Source of the DNA: Bacteroides mediterraneensis
GTDB lineage: Bacteria; Bacteroidota; Bacteroidia; Bacteroidales; Bacteroidaceae
DNA: 64,000 nucleotides
Direction of reading: 5' to 3'
Assembly (NCBI RefSeq): GCF_025993685.1
Contig: NZ_DAJPEN010000001.1
Location: forward strand, 4,030,001 to 4,094,000
The notes below the pieces were generated by a model. The model was not told the origin of the DNA and did not search any database. It was given only the letters and a program-made list of their open reading frames with translations. The stretch's first letter is position 1; each line of letters opens with the position of its first letter. The translations under genes and the position numbers were made by a program. Of the stretch, positions 44,937 to 52,540 are shown piece by piece.

Positions 44937-45305
44937 CTATTTTCGAAGTTTCTGCAGGTCTTCAAGTCTCGTGCGACGGGAGTCGCGGGCTTCCATGATA
45001 CCCTCCACAATCATGACAAGTTCCCGCCATTCTATATTTGTACAGACCTCATTGTCGTTGGCAGAATCAGGCTTGCCTAAGGTACCGGCTTCCAGAAGTT
45101 TGGAATACAGCACCATGCCGCCCGGCTCCCAATGCAGGAGCTTTATGCGGTCACGGGCACGGTTTATGAAGATATATACGTTGCCGTTGCTGGGGTCCTG
45201 ACCCATGGCGTCGGTAATGATACCGCTGAGAGTATGAAAGCTTTTGCGCATATCAGTCGGGCGGTTATACAACAGATAGCGCATACTGTCATTAAGGCTG
45301 AACAT
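44937..45305 (-). CDS. tnpB: IS66-2 TnpB accessory protein
   Basis: From the ATG at 45305 the protein has 122 residues and starts MFSLNDSMRYLLYNRPTDMR. It contains the family core NGNVYIFINRARDRIKLLHW and MVLYSKLLEAGTLGKP. The start overlaps the end of tnpA by 14 bp, as in the other IS66 copies. Confidence 0.92.
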   Translation of the reverse strand: MFSLNDSMRYLLYNRPTDMRKSFHTLSGIITDAMGQDPSNGNVYIFINRARDRIKLLHWEPGGMVLYSKLLEAGTLGKPDSANDNEVCTNIEWRELVMIVEGIMEARDSRRTRLEDLQKLRK

Positions 45306-45669
45306 GGCTGCAGGCCTGGATGATTGAAAACAGTTCCTTTTCATTTAGCTCACCGCAAATGCGTATGGCAGTACCGGCCGGTGTACGTATTTCTATCTCT
45401 TTCAATCCGCTTGGCGGGATCGGTGCGTTTTTCTGTTTACGCCCGCTTGTTCCGGCAAATGAAGGAACAGGAACAAAAGATCCGCTGTGGGGAAGCTCGA
45501 TAAACTCACCTTGAGCCGATTTACCCGATGATTGCTCGGCGGCATAACGGGATTTGCTGTCATAAAACCGCCATACAGGGATATTGAGCTCCTCTAATCT
45601 TGACTTATAAGTCACTTTGTGCTCTTTGCAGTAGTTCATTATCTCTACTACTTCTTCTCGTGTCATCAT
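45292..45669 (-). CDS. tnpA: IS66-2 TnpA accessory protein
   Basis: The 125-residue protein has an N-terminal helix-turn-helix (EEVVEIMNYCKEHKVTYKSR) and a C-terminal beta unit (LKEIEIRTPAGTAIRICGEL), the standard IS66 TnpA pattern. A minus-strand -7 box TATTTTTG (complement of 45713-45720) overlaps the inner end of the inverted repeat, so the element's promoter is built into its tip. Confidence 0.88.
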   Translation of the reverse strand: MMTREEVVEIMNYCKEHKVTYKSRLEELNIPVWRFYDSKSRYAAEQSSGKSAQGEFIELPHSGSFVPVPSFAGTSGRKQKNAPIPPSGLKEIEIRTPAGTAIRICGELNEKELFSIIQACSHVQP

Positions 45670-45741
45670 AACTTTGCTTTTTGGACGTAAAGTTAATGAT
45701 GGAAGTTGGAGACAAAAATACGTGGTTTACCGAATGCTTAC

Positions 45742-46071
45742 CTTCTTTCCATCGGGCTTTACTTTTGAAGGAACCGCTGCGCTGCTGTCCTCTTCCCGGA
45801 TGTCTTCACTCTGTCCGGTTACAGGAACGGGATCGAACAGGGAAAGCTGGTTGGGATCCAGGGCTGCCAGCTTCTCACTTCTCCGCCCGAAAAGCTGACG
45901 GTTCAGCCATGCTATCTGTGAGAGCAGTTCCTGTATCTTCCGTTGCAGCGCATCCGTCTGTTCCAGCAGTTTCCCGTTGGATTCGACAAGGGAACGGTTG
46001 GCCTCCAGGAGACCGGCTATCTGCTCCTGCTGACTCCTGATTATCTGTTCCATTGTATCCTGCTGAATCAT
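45742..46071 (-). pseudogene. tnpC: IS66-3 tnpC, N-terminal fragment
   Basis: About 110 codons of an IS66 transposase remain: coiled-coil leader (MEQIIRSQQEQIAGLLEANR) and the IAWLNRQLFGRRSEKLAALD motif. The fragment stops after PDGKK, where the inverted repeat of IS66-2 begins at 45741. The catalytic core is lost. Confidence 0.9.
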
Positions 46072-46146
46072 CCGTTTCTATCTCTTTATATAATGTAAAG
46101 ATACTGATTTTTCGGAAGATACGCAACCGGATACATGAAAAAACTT

Positions 46147-46515
46147 TCAATAGAAGCCATCCTTTCTACTGGCTTTCAACCTTTTCAGCCTCTCGTTCGG
46201 ATTGTCACTGATTCCTTCCACCATCATGACCAGGTCGCGCCATTCCATCGGATAAGACCTGCTTCGGCTATCGTAGGCCGGCAGCCGGAACGTGCCCTCT
46301 TCCAGACGTTTCACATACAATACCATGCCGCCGTCTTCAGCATGGAGGAGCTTCATGGTGGTCCTGCTTCTGTTTATGAAGATGAAGACATCGCCCAGAC
46401 GGACGTCATGTCCCATCCGGTCGTGAACCACTCCGCACAGAGAATTGATCCCCTTGCGCATGTCCGTCTTTCCGGGACACAGGAAATAGCGCATGGTATC
46501 ATTCAGACAGAACAT
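46147..46515 (-). CDS. tnpB: IS66-3 TnpB accessory protein (intact)
   Basis: The 122-residue IS66 Orf2 protein starts MFCLNDTMRYFLCPGKTDMR and contains DVFIFINRSRTTMKLLHAED. It overlaps the end of tnpA by 17 bp. It remains open although the element around it is broken, which suggests that the damage is recent. Confidence 0.9.
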   Translation of the reverse strand: MFCLNDTMRYFLCPGKTDMRKGINSLCGVVHDRMGHDVRLGDVFIFINRSRTTMKLLHAEDGGMVLYVKRLEEGTFRLPAYDSRSRSYPMEWRDLVMMVEGISDNPNERLKRLKASRKDGFY

Positions 46516-46688
46516 GGCCGCATAATTTGTGTATCAATCCAAATGTCAGTTCAGGGTTTCCATGGCTGTCAAGGTGGATCCTGATTCCGGAAGGAAGCTC
46601 TATTGTTACGTCGCCACCCGACCCTGACGGGAGATTGCCCCTGCGACGCAGATCCAATGGAATGAACGTATCATCGGGAAGCTTGTCC
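46499..46688 (-). pseudogene. tnpA: IS66-3 tnpA, C-terminal part
   Basis: This part encodes DKLPDDTFIPLDLRRRGNLP and the beta unit VTIELPSGIRIHLDSHGNPE. It is the continuation of the piece at 52078-52249: joining the two through the shared octamer GGACAAGC (minus strand) restores one open frame (SHPDKLPDD). IS66-4 separates them. Confidence 0.9.
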
Positions 46689-46806
46689 GTAAGTATTCGG
46701 CCAACTACAGGTATTAAACCTTTATATACAACAATAGCGACTGTCACTATGAACCTAATAGTATCAGCCGCTATTGTTTTGTTGAACCCATATGTTACAG
46801 TTTATA

Positions 46807-48432
46807 TCAGTTACAAGATTCCTCCTTTTGCCTTGTCAGTACACATTCCGGATGTTTCAACTTCCATTTATGTGGAAGTAGATTCAAAAGTTCTTCTTGG
46901 GTTGCTTTTTTGTGATAAGGCATTTGTGCGATGACATCGTTCAGGTATACCCTGGGATTTACCTCGTGCGCCTTACATGTGGCCAGCAGAGAACATATGA
47001 CAGACATATTAACCGCAGCTTCGTGATTACCACAGAAGAGAAAATTTTTTCTGCTCAGAGTAATGGGGCGTTGGACGTTTTCCGCCAGATTGTTATCCCA
47101 GTACAGGCGGCCATCGTCCAGGCATCTTATAATATTATCCCATTTGGTATAGGCATATGTAATGGCCTTGCCTGTCAAAGAACCTGGACTGTATTTAATC
47201 CCTTCTGTCTCCATCCATACCTTCATTGCCTCCATGATTGGCCGGGCCAGCTCCTGACGCTTCTGTCTGCGCTCATCATATGACAGGCCGGTTTCGTCAC
47301 ACTGACGTTCTATTTTATAGATATGCTGTATCTGAGTCAGTGCATGTTGGGCCATCTCCCTGTTTTCATCCAAAGCCTGCTCAAAATGACGACGTATATG
47401 CACCAGACAGTTGAGCAGCCGCACGTCGGGGTTGGCCTTGAAGGCTGTTTCATAACCTGCAAAACCGTCACATTGAAGATATCCCTTGAAGTTATATTGA
47501 TTTGCCAGGGATTCGATGACCGCTCCGGCCCGTGAGCCTCCGTCGTAATGAAAGATGACCAGTCTCTCCATGACTGATCTTACCATCCAGAGATATTCCT
47601 TGTCGGCCTTGTGCTTTTCCCTGTTGATGACCGGAACTGTAGTCTCGTCCACCTGTACATAATCACAGGAGAAGACTTCACGTTTGAGTTCTTCATACAG
47701 AGGCTTAAGCAATTCTACGGTTTTCTTGAACCAGCCGTCCAGTGTACTTTCGGTCAGACCTTTCATTCCAAGATGGCGGTATTGCTGTATCTGACGGTAG
47801 AACGGGACATGATATTCATACTTCTGAAGCAATATTTCGGCAAGCAGGCTGGTGTCAGCGATGCACTTGTCAACCGGCATTAGCGGCATGGGAGCTATCT
47901 CTACGCCTTTCTGTCCGGCCGGAGGAAGCAGGGTACTATCCTTGAGAGCATATTTGGGACGGATGATCACCTTGACGTAAAGCATTCCCGGCTTGTGTTT
48001 GACGACTTTTGTTATCTCTTCGCCTATTCTACGGTATAAAGACAAGTCTACGCCTTTCGGTTCTATTGTATCGGTCTCCAATACGGGCAAGTCCTCTATC
48101 ATTTTGCGGTTCTGGCGATTTCGTTTTACGTCTTCCACCGATTCCTTCTCAATCTTTTCCACAGCCTCGTCCCGCTTTTCTTCCGCCTGCTGCCGGAGTC
48201 CGGAAAACTCGTCGGCAAAGAGATCTGGCATATTAGGATCATATACGCGAAGTTTCTCCGATTTACGACCAAAGAGCTGACGGTTCAGCCATGCGACCTG
48301 AGCCGTCAACTCCTTGATACGTTCCTGCAGATTTTTTATCTGTTCGGATTGATTCTTATTAGTAGTAGACAATGAGGCTATAGAGGCATTCAGCCCTTCT
48401 ATCGTCTTGAGTAAAATTTCTTTTTCTTCCAT
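46807..48432 (-). CDS. tnpC: IS66-4 transposase TnpC
   Basis: The 541-residue transposase has a coiled-coil start (MEEKEILLKTIEGLNASIAS), VAWLNRQLFGRKSEKLRVYD, and a DDE core with VQVDETTVPVINR, CDGFAGYE and WDNNLAENVQRPITLSRKNF. The frame is complete. The nested IS21-family element ends only 4 bp upstream of the ATG (the start codon lies inside the target duplication), so the gene is cut off from its native promoter. Expression would need a promoter reading out of the IS21 end. Confidence 0.92.
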   Translation of the reverse strand: MEEKEILLKTIEGLNASIASLSTTNKNQSEQIKNLQERIKELTAQVAWLNRQLFGRKSEKLRVYDPNMPDLFADEFSGLRQQAEEKRDEAVEKIEKESVEDVKRNRQNRKMIEDLPVLETDTIEPKGVDLSLYRRIGEEITKVVKHKPGMLYVKVIIRPKYALKDSTLLPPAGQKGVEIAPMPLMPVDKCIADTSLLAEILLQKYEYHVPFYRQIQQYRHLGMKGLTESTLDGWFKKTVELLKPLYEELKREVFSCDYVQVDETTVPVINREKHKADKEYLWMVRSVMERLVIFHYDGGSRAGAVIESLANQYNFKGYLQCDGFAGYETAFKANPDVRLLNCLVHIRRHFEQALDENREMAQHALTQIQHIYKIERQCDETGLSYDERRQKRQELARPIMEAMKVWMETEGIKYSPGSLTGKAITYAYTKWDNIIRCLDDGRLYWDNNLAENVQRPITLSRKNFLFCGNHEAAVNMSVICSLLATCKAHEVNPRVYLNDVIAQMPYHKKATQEELLNLLPHKWKLKHPECVLTRQKEESCN

Positions 48433-48442
48433 TGTCTACATA

Positions 48443-48740
48443 TTCCGGAGCATACCCGTTCACTTTCCGGCAGCCTATAAAGCATAAAAATAGCCTTTAA
48501 AAGCACAATTTTATATCCGTTCATCCCCTAAAAGGATGAAAAGATGGATAACCAGACATTAAAATCTCAATTTTTCCGGAGCATATCCGTTCACCTCCGA
48601 GAATTGCACGTTTTAGCACCCTTTTTCCGGAGCATACCCGTTCACTTTAGACGTATGCTTTCAGATTTTCCGGAGTATATCCGTTCAGCCGTGCATGGAA
48701 TTGTGAGCGTATATCTTCGTTTCCGGAGCATATCCGTTCA
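48443..48740 (+). repeat. Array of IstA-type end-binding repeats at the left end of the IS21 element
   Basis: TTCCGGAGYATAYCCGTTCA occurs at 48443-48462, 48574-48593, 48625-48644, 48668-48687 and 48721-48740. An additional half-site ATATCCGTTCA is at 48513. Two inverted copies lie at the right end (51169-51187 and 51192-51211). Multiple terminal repeats bound by the transposase are a known IS21-family feature. The 300-bp stretch before istA holds nothing else recognisable. Confidence 0.88.
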
Positions 48741-48798
48741 TTCTTTCCCCGGTTTCAGTTTCCTTTGTGCTGGTAAGCTAACAAGAAACAGCACAGTC

Positions 48799-50406
48799 AT
48801 GGCAGGAACAACAAAGGATATGAGTCTGATAAAACAAGTACTCCAGCTCAAGCAGGCCGGAGAATCCAACCGCGGTGTAAGCCGCAAGTTACCGATTGAC
48901 AAGGAAACCGTCAACGGTTATGTGAATACAGTAAAAGCCAACGGATGGAACATCAGCGACCTCCTTGAGATTGACGATCCCGAGTTGGAAAGGATGTTCC
49001 ATGCCGGTTCACCGGCATATACGGACAGTAGAATGGAAGAGTTCCTGATCCTGCTCCCCAGATACAGGGAACTGCTGACGGATCCCAAATCCCATGTAAG
49101 CCGTCAGGTCCTGTTCGATGAATACCGTGCGACTCATCCCGACGGTTACGGAAAATCACAGTTCTATTACCATCTGAAGCAGAATCTCGTTGCGAAGAAG
49201 GATGTTACGGCCGTACTTGCCAACACCTACAAACCGGGTGAAAAGCTCATGGTGGACTTTGCCGGTGACAAGCTCAGCTATGTGGATGCCGAAACCGGAG
49301 AAATTATCAAGGTGGAGGTGTTTGTCGCCTGCATGCCTTACAGCGAATATACCTATGTGATATGTGTACCTTCGCAGAAGACGGAGGACTTCCTGTATGC
49401 CATAAGAATGTGCCTGGAACATCTGGGCGGTGTTCCTCCCATACTGACTCCTGACAATCTCAAATCGGCTGTAATCAGCAATGACCGGCATGAGCCGAAG
49501 CTGAACAAGGCTCTTGAGGACATGGGCAACTACTACCATTTTGTAGTGCTGCCATGCGACCCGGCATCGCCGACACAGAAGGCTCTGGTAGAGGACTCCG
49601 TAAGGATTACATACAACCGTATCTATGCCAGATTGCGTAACCGTACCTTCCATTCACTCCTGGAACTGAACCGTGCCGTATGGAAGCTGATGGAAAGGCA
49701 CAACCAGACCCGTATGCAGAAGCGTCCCTACAGCCGTGAGGAGCGTTTTCATGCCATGGAGAAGGAGCTGCTGAAACCCTTGAAACCGGGACCCTATGAG
49801 ATGCGCCTGTATGCCGATCTGAAAGTACAGGCAAACTGCCATGTGGAGCTGAGACAGGACAAGGTGACCCATTTTTACTCCGTCCCCTATATCCATGTGG
49901 GAAAACAGGCAAGAATAGTCTTTACGCGTTCATGGGTCAAGGTCTATGTGGAGCAGAAACTGGTGGCCTCACATATCCGCAGCCATACATACGGCTATAC
50001 CACAGTCAGGGAACATCTCGCATCCAGCTGCAGGGTGATTATGGAGCGTTCGGCAGCCTATTATGTGGAGAAAGCAAAAGATATATCACCTGACTGCCAT
50101 GAATATGTAAAAAGAATCTTTGACCCCAAACGTACCACACAGCCTGAAGAGGTGTATTACAAGCTGTGCAACTCCATAGTCAGCCTCAGAAGGAAGTATG
50201 ACCTTGCCACGTTTGACCTTACCTGCCGTCAGTGCATGGAGTACGGTATTTACTCCTACAGCAAGTTTGAAGCCATACTCAGACGTAACGGCATGAATGC
50301 ATCCGCAGACGAGACGGTAATCTTCCATGCGCCTACACCGTCAAACCACGGGAACATGCGTGGAAAAGACTATTTTACAGGAAATGACATAAACCAACAA
50401 CAATAA
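48799..50406 (+). CDS. istA: IS21-family transposase IstA
   Basis: The ATG at 48799 gives 535 residues (MAGTTKDMSLIKQVLQLKQA). The upstream open frame runs through the terminal repeats and is unlikely to be translated. An N-terminal helix-turn-helix (GESNRGVSRKLPIDKETVNG) is followed by the RNase-H-like DDE core: first Asp in MVDFAGDKLSYVD, second in ILTPDNLKSAV and Glu in PTQKALVEDSV. It catalyses transposition together with IstB; the istB ATG directly follows the stop codon. Confidence 0.94.
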   Translation: MAGTTKDMSLIKQVLQLKQAGESNRGVSRKLPIDKETVNGYVNTVKANGWNISDLLEIDDPELERMFHAGSPAYTDSRMEEFLILLPRYRELLTDPKSHVSRQVLFDEYRATHPDGYGKSQFYYHLKQNLVAKKDVTAVLANTYKPGEKLMVDFAGDKLSYVDAETGEIIKVEVFVACMPYSEYTYVICVPSQKTEDFLYAIRMCLEHLGGVPPILTPDNLKSAVISNDRHEPKLNKALEDMGNYYHFVVLPCDPASPTQKALVEDSVRITYNRIYARLRNRTFHSLLELNRAVWKLMERHNQTRMQKRPYSREERFHAMEKELLKPLKPGPYEMRLYADLKVQANCHVELRQDKVTHFYSVPYIHVGKQARIVFTRSWVKVYVEQKLVASHIRSHTYGYTTVREHLASSCRVIMERSAAYYVEKAKDISPDCHEYVKRIFDPKRTTQPEEVYYKLCNSIVSLRRKYDLATFDLTCRQCMEYGIYSYSKFEAILRRNGMNASADETVIFHAPTPSNHGNMRGKDYFTGNDINQQQ

Positions 50407-51135
50407 ATGATTATGAGCAACGAAACAGAAAGAACACTGCACGAGCTGAAGCTTCCGGGAATGGCAAGCTGCTGGAGCTCCCTGGAAGAAACACATCAGT
50501 TGGACAAGCTTACCCTGCGTGAAGGCATGCAGATCATGCTCCAGTACGAACGTGACACAAGAGGGAACAACCGCATCCAGCGTCTTATAAAGAATGCCGG
50601 CTTCCGTCTGAGAGCCTCGATGGAAGAACTTGAAACGGACACGGCAAGGGGAATACAGGCCTGCTCTGCAGCCGACCTTGCAACCGGAAATTACATCACG
50701 GGCGGAATGACGGTCATCATTACCGGACCGGCAGGAACCGGAAAGTCCTACTTCGCCTGCGCCTTGGGTGACAGGGCATGCAGGAACGGCCGGAAGGTAC
50801 TGTACTTCACGATGAACATGCTCATCGAAAACCTGAAGCTTGCACATCTGGAAGGACGGGAGACGAACTTCTTCCGCAAACTGAACGCACATGACCTGCT
50901 GATTATCGATGACTTTGGGATGGTCAAGTTGGACGGCCAGATACAGCATGACTTTGAACAGATCATAGATGACCGGTACAACCGGAAAGCACTCATCCTG
51001 GCCAGCCAGCTTCCCGTCGCAGACTGGTATGATGTGTTCCAAAGCGAGCTCATTGCGGAAGCCTGTCTGGACAGAATCGTGCATAAGGCAATAAAATTTG
51101 ACCTTAAAGGAGAGAGCCTAAGAAAGAAGTATTAA
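50407..51135 (+). CDS. istB: IS21-family helper ATPase IstB
   Basis: The 242-residue AAA+ ATPase is related to DnaC. Walker A is GPAGTGKSYFA and Walker B is LLIIDDFGM; SQLPVADWYDVF and DRIVHKAI follow. It selects target DNA and stimulates IstA. The start may be the first ATG (50407) or the one at 50413 (MSNETERTL). The TAA of istA is contiguous with its first ATG, indicating translational coupling. Confidence 0.94.
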   Translation: MIMSNETERTLHELKLPGMASCWSSLEETHQLDKLTLREGMQIMLQYERDTRGNNRIQRLIKNAGFRLRASMEELETDTARGIQACSAADLATGNYITGGMTVIITGPAGTGKSYFACALGDRACRNGRKVLYFTMNMLIENLKLAHLEGRETNFFRKLNAHDLLIIDDFGMVKLDGQIQHDFEQIIDDRYNRKALILASQLPVADWYDVFQSELIAEACLDRIVHKAIKFDLKGESLRKKY

Positions 51136-51307
51136 CTTTGCCAACAATACTGAATACTAACTGGGGACTGAACGGATATCACCGGAAATGCTGAACGGGT
51201 ATCCGCCGGAATATGCACATTGTCTATACTTCTTTTAATGATGTAAATATACTAATTAACAGTGAATTATACAACAATATCCAAAGTTTACTCACACAAA
51301 AAACATG

Positions 51308-51676
51308 TTATACATGGTATTCCTTACGTTCGGCTCTTAACCGCCGGAGCCTCTGTTCCGGGTTTTCCTGTATTCCTTCAACCATCATCACCAGATCGCG
51401 CCACTCCATGGGATAGCTGTTTGATTTGGGATCATACTCCGGCAACTTGAAGCGACCGGCCTCCAGACGTTTTACATACATTACCATACCTCCGTCTTCG
51501 GCATGAAGGAGTTTCATTAGCCTGCGGCTGGAACCGATGAAGATGAAGACATCACCGTTCCTCACTTCACTGTTCATTTTCTCATGTACCACTCCGCATA
51601 GCGAACTGATACCCTTGCGCATATCTGTCCTGCCAGGACACAGGAAGTAGCGCATCGTGTCGTTCAGGTTAAACAT
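51308..51676 (-). CDS. tnpB: IS66-4 TnpB accessory protein
   Basis: The 122-residue IS66 Orf2 protein starts MFNLNDTMRYFLCPGRTDMR and contains GDVFIFIGSSRRLMKLLHAE. It is closely similar to the TnpB of IS66-3 but clearly a different copy. It overlaps tnpA by 8 bp. tnpC of the same element now lies 2.9 kb away on the other side of the IS21 insertion. Confidence 0.92.
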   Translation of the reverse strand: MFNLNDTMRYFLCPGRTDMRKGISSLCGVVHEKMNSEVRNGDVFIFIGSSRRLMKLLHAEDGGMVMYVKRLEAGRFKLPEYDPKSNSYPMEWRDLVMMVEGIQENPEQRLRRLRAERKEYHV

Positions 51677-51992
51677 GACCGTTTCGAAGACTTTGGGTAA
51701 ATATTTCCTTCAGCAAATCTTCAGAACCGCTCCCGAAGTGGGCACGAAGTCCATTGGGAAACAGCAGCGCAACACCATGCGGCAATTGTTCTTCTTGGGA
51801 AGACTCCGTAAATGCCTGTTTAAAACTGATAGGAGCCAACTCGTGTTTGATACTGCTCCTGTCAACGGAACATTTTCTACGCCAGTAGTGATAGGTTGAA
51901 TAACTTACACCTATCTGTTGAAGGTACGACTTCAACGGCAGCTCGCTTTGTTGCACCTGCAATTCTAATTCTTCAAATTCTTGTCTGTTCAT
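51669..51992 (-). CDS. tnpA: IS66-4 TnpA accessory protein
   Basis: The 107-residue protein has an N-terminal helix-turn-helix (FEELELQVQQSELPLKSYLQ, then VSYSTYHYWRRKC) and a C-terminal beta unit (GVALLFPNGLRAHFGSGSED). A minus-strand -7 box TAGCTTTG (complement of 52024-52031) lies in the leader inside the element, about 30 bp from the start. Confidence 0.88.
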   Translation of the reverse strand: MNRQEFEELELQVQQSELPLKSYLQQIGVSYSTYHYWRRKCSVDRSSIKHELAPISFKQAFTESSQEEQLPHGVALLFPNGLRAHFGSGSEDLLKEIFTQSLRNGHV

Positions 51993-52077
51993 AATAATTG
52001 AGGTTTGATTGTATTCACTGCCGCAAAGCTACAACCAAACCTCAAAGTGTAAAAGGTGCATTTCTTCGAATGCTTAC

Positions 52078-52249
52078 GCTTGTCCGGATGGCTGGTGTAA
52101 GTACGGCCCAGGCCGAATTTCTTCTTCCAATAATGGAAACAGGGGGATGAATAGGCCTCATTCTCACAGAAATCTTTTATGGTCAGGCCACTGGCCTGTT
52201 GTCTTTCATAAACGGACAGGAACTCTTCTTTACTCATTATTCGTTTCAT
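52078..52249 (-). pseudogene. tnpA: IS66-3 tnpA, N-terminal part
   Basis: This encodes MKRIMSKEEFLSVYERQQAS and the helix-turn-helix part (TIKDFCENEAYSSPCFHYWK), then stops making sense at DKRKHSK, where the frame runs into the end of IS66-4. It joins in frame to 46688-46499 once IS66-4 and one target repeat are removed. Confidence 0.9.
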
Positions 52250-52317
52250 GGCTTTTTTATTGGCAAAGTAACGGAAGAGTGGAAGGCTTTACAATGTGTA
52301 TTTTATCGGATGCTTAC

Positions 52318-52345
52318 GAAATAACTGTATTTCAGCGGTTTTCAT
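52318..52345 (-). pseudogene. First codons of a gene cut by IS66-3 (possible)
   Basis: On the minus strand an ATG at 52345 starts MKTAEIQLF, then the end of IS66-3 begins and a stop follows within the element. Upstream lies a consensus promoter and a structured leader of about 155 nt. This suggests that an original gene downstream of the receiver-domain gene was destroyed. Its identity is unrecoverable here, and the start codon choice is uncertain. Confidence 0.35.
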
Positions 52346-52453
52346 GATTTTTTCATTTTGTAAAAGTGGTGCCACCAGAAATCGTAATCTAACGATAAGT
52401 GGCTGAATATCTTTGATATAACTTTTAGCTAAAGAAGTAATCTCCCGCTATTG

Positions 52454-52496
52454 CTCCACCGGAGGCTTGCAATATTTTGCGCAAGGTTGCGTGGAG
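52454..52496 (-). ncRNA. Structured 5' leader element (hairpin) of the disrupted transcript
   Basis: CTCCAC (52454-52459) pairs with GTGGAG (52491-52496), and inside it CTTGC (52466-52470) pairs with GCAAG (52481-52485), giving a two-tier stem. It begins a few bases after the predicted transcription start. The palindrome TGGTGCCACCA near 52370-52380 is a second dyad of the same leader. No known riboswitch class is recognised. Confidence 0.4.
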
Positions 52497-52507
52497 GTTT
52501 CCAAAAG

Positions 52508-52538
52508 CAAAGATAGTAAATTTAACTAAATATACAAT
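52508..52538 (-). promoter_or_regulatory. Orphan Bacteroidetes promoter downstream of the receiver-domain gene
   Basis: On the minus strand ATTG (complement of 52535-52538) is followed after 19 bp by TATCTTTG (complement of 52508-52515), a full consensus. It starts 3 bp after the stop codon of the receiver-domain gene and reads left into the IS cluster. Confidence 0.7.
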
Positions 52539-52540
52539 TC

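Larger units (their letters stand above)
43209..45741 (-). mobile_element. IS66-family insertion sequence, copy 2 (complete but without matching target repeats)
   Basis: This 2533-bp element has perfect 22-bp inverted repeats (43209-43230 and 45720-45741) beginning GTAAGCATTCGGTAAACCAC. All three genes are intact and read leftward. The flanking octamers differ (CTTTTTTG on the left, CTTCTTTC on the right). The left neighbour is the terminator next to IS66-1, whereas the right neighbour is the tnpC gene of IS66-3, so a deletion or recombination removed one side after insertion. Confidence 0.92.
48437..51217 (+). mobile_element. IS21-family insertion sequence (complete) nested in IS66-4
   Basis: The element is 2781 bp. 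Its ends read inward TACATATTCCGGAGCATACC (left) and TGCATATTCCGGCGGATACC (right). It is flanked by CATTGTC at 48430-48436 and 51218-51224, a 7-bp target duplication within the range usual for IS21 (4-8 bp). It carries istA and istB and multiple terminal binding repeats. Confidence 0.92.
46689..52077 (-). mobile_element. IS66-family insertion sequence, copy 4, carrying a nested IS21 element
   Basis: Ends are GTAAGTATTCGGCCAACTAC at 46689 and, inward on the minus strand, GTAAGCATTCGAAGAAATGC from 52077; these imperfect repeats match at about 15 of 23 positions. The 8-bp target duplication GCTTGTCC is present at 46681-46688 and 52078-52085. tnpA, tnpB and tnpC read leftward and are all open, but the IS21-family element at 48437-51217 separates tnpB from tnpC. 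Without it the element would be about 2.6 kb. Confidence 0.93.
45742..52317 (-). mobile_element. IS66-family insertion sequence, copy 3 (remnant, interrupted by copy 4 and truncated by copy 2)
   Basis: The right inverted repeat ends at 52317 and reads inward GTAAGCATCCGATAAAATAC. Genes run leftward: tnpA (first part 52249-52078, second part 46688-46499), tnpB (46515-46147) and the first 110 codons of tnpC (46071-45742). The rest of tnpC and the left inverted repeat are missing at the junction with IS66-2. Its own sequence is thus 45742-46688 plus 52078-52317; everything between is IS66-4. Confidence 0.88.

Noticed and set aside
45742..46071. Small protein with a complete-looking stop near IS66-2
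   Set aside because: The stop codon comes from the IS66-2 inverted repeat; it is the truncated start of the IS66-3 transposase, not a separate gene.
46499..46747. Stand-alone small protein starting at 46747
   Set aside because: Its first 20 or so codons are IS66-4 end sequence; the rest is the C-terminal part of the IS66-3 tnpA.
48443..48740. Repeats at the IS21 left end considered as a CRISPR array
   Set aside because: Spacing is irregular (131, 51, 43 and 53 bp), inverted copies occur at the other end of the element, and there are no cas genes; they are transposase-binding repeats.
52366..52384. TGGTGCCACCA palindrome as an integrase attachment site
   Set aside because: No integrase gene, tRNA or second copy of the sequence is in the window; it fits better as a leader dyad.
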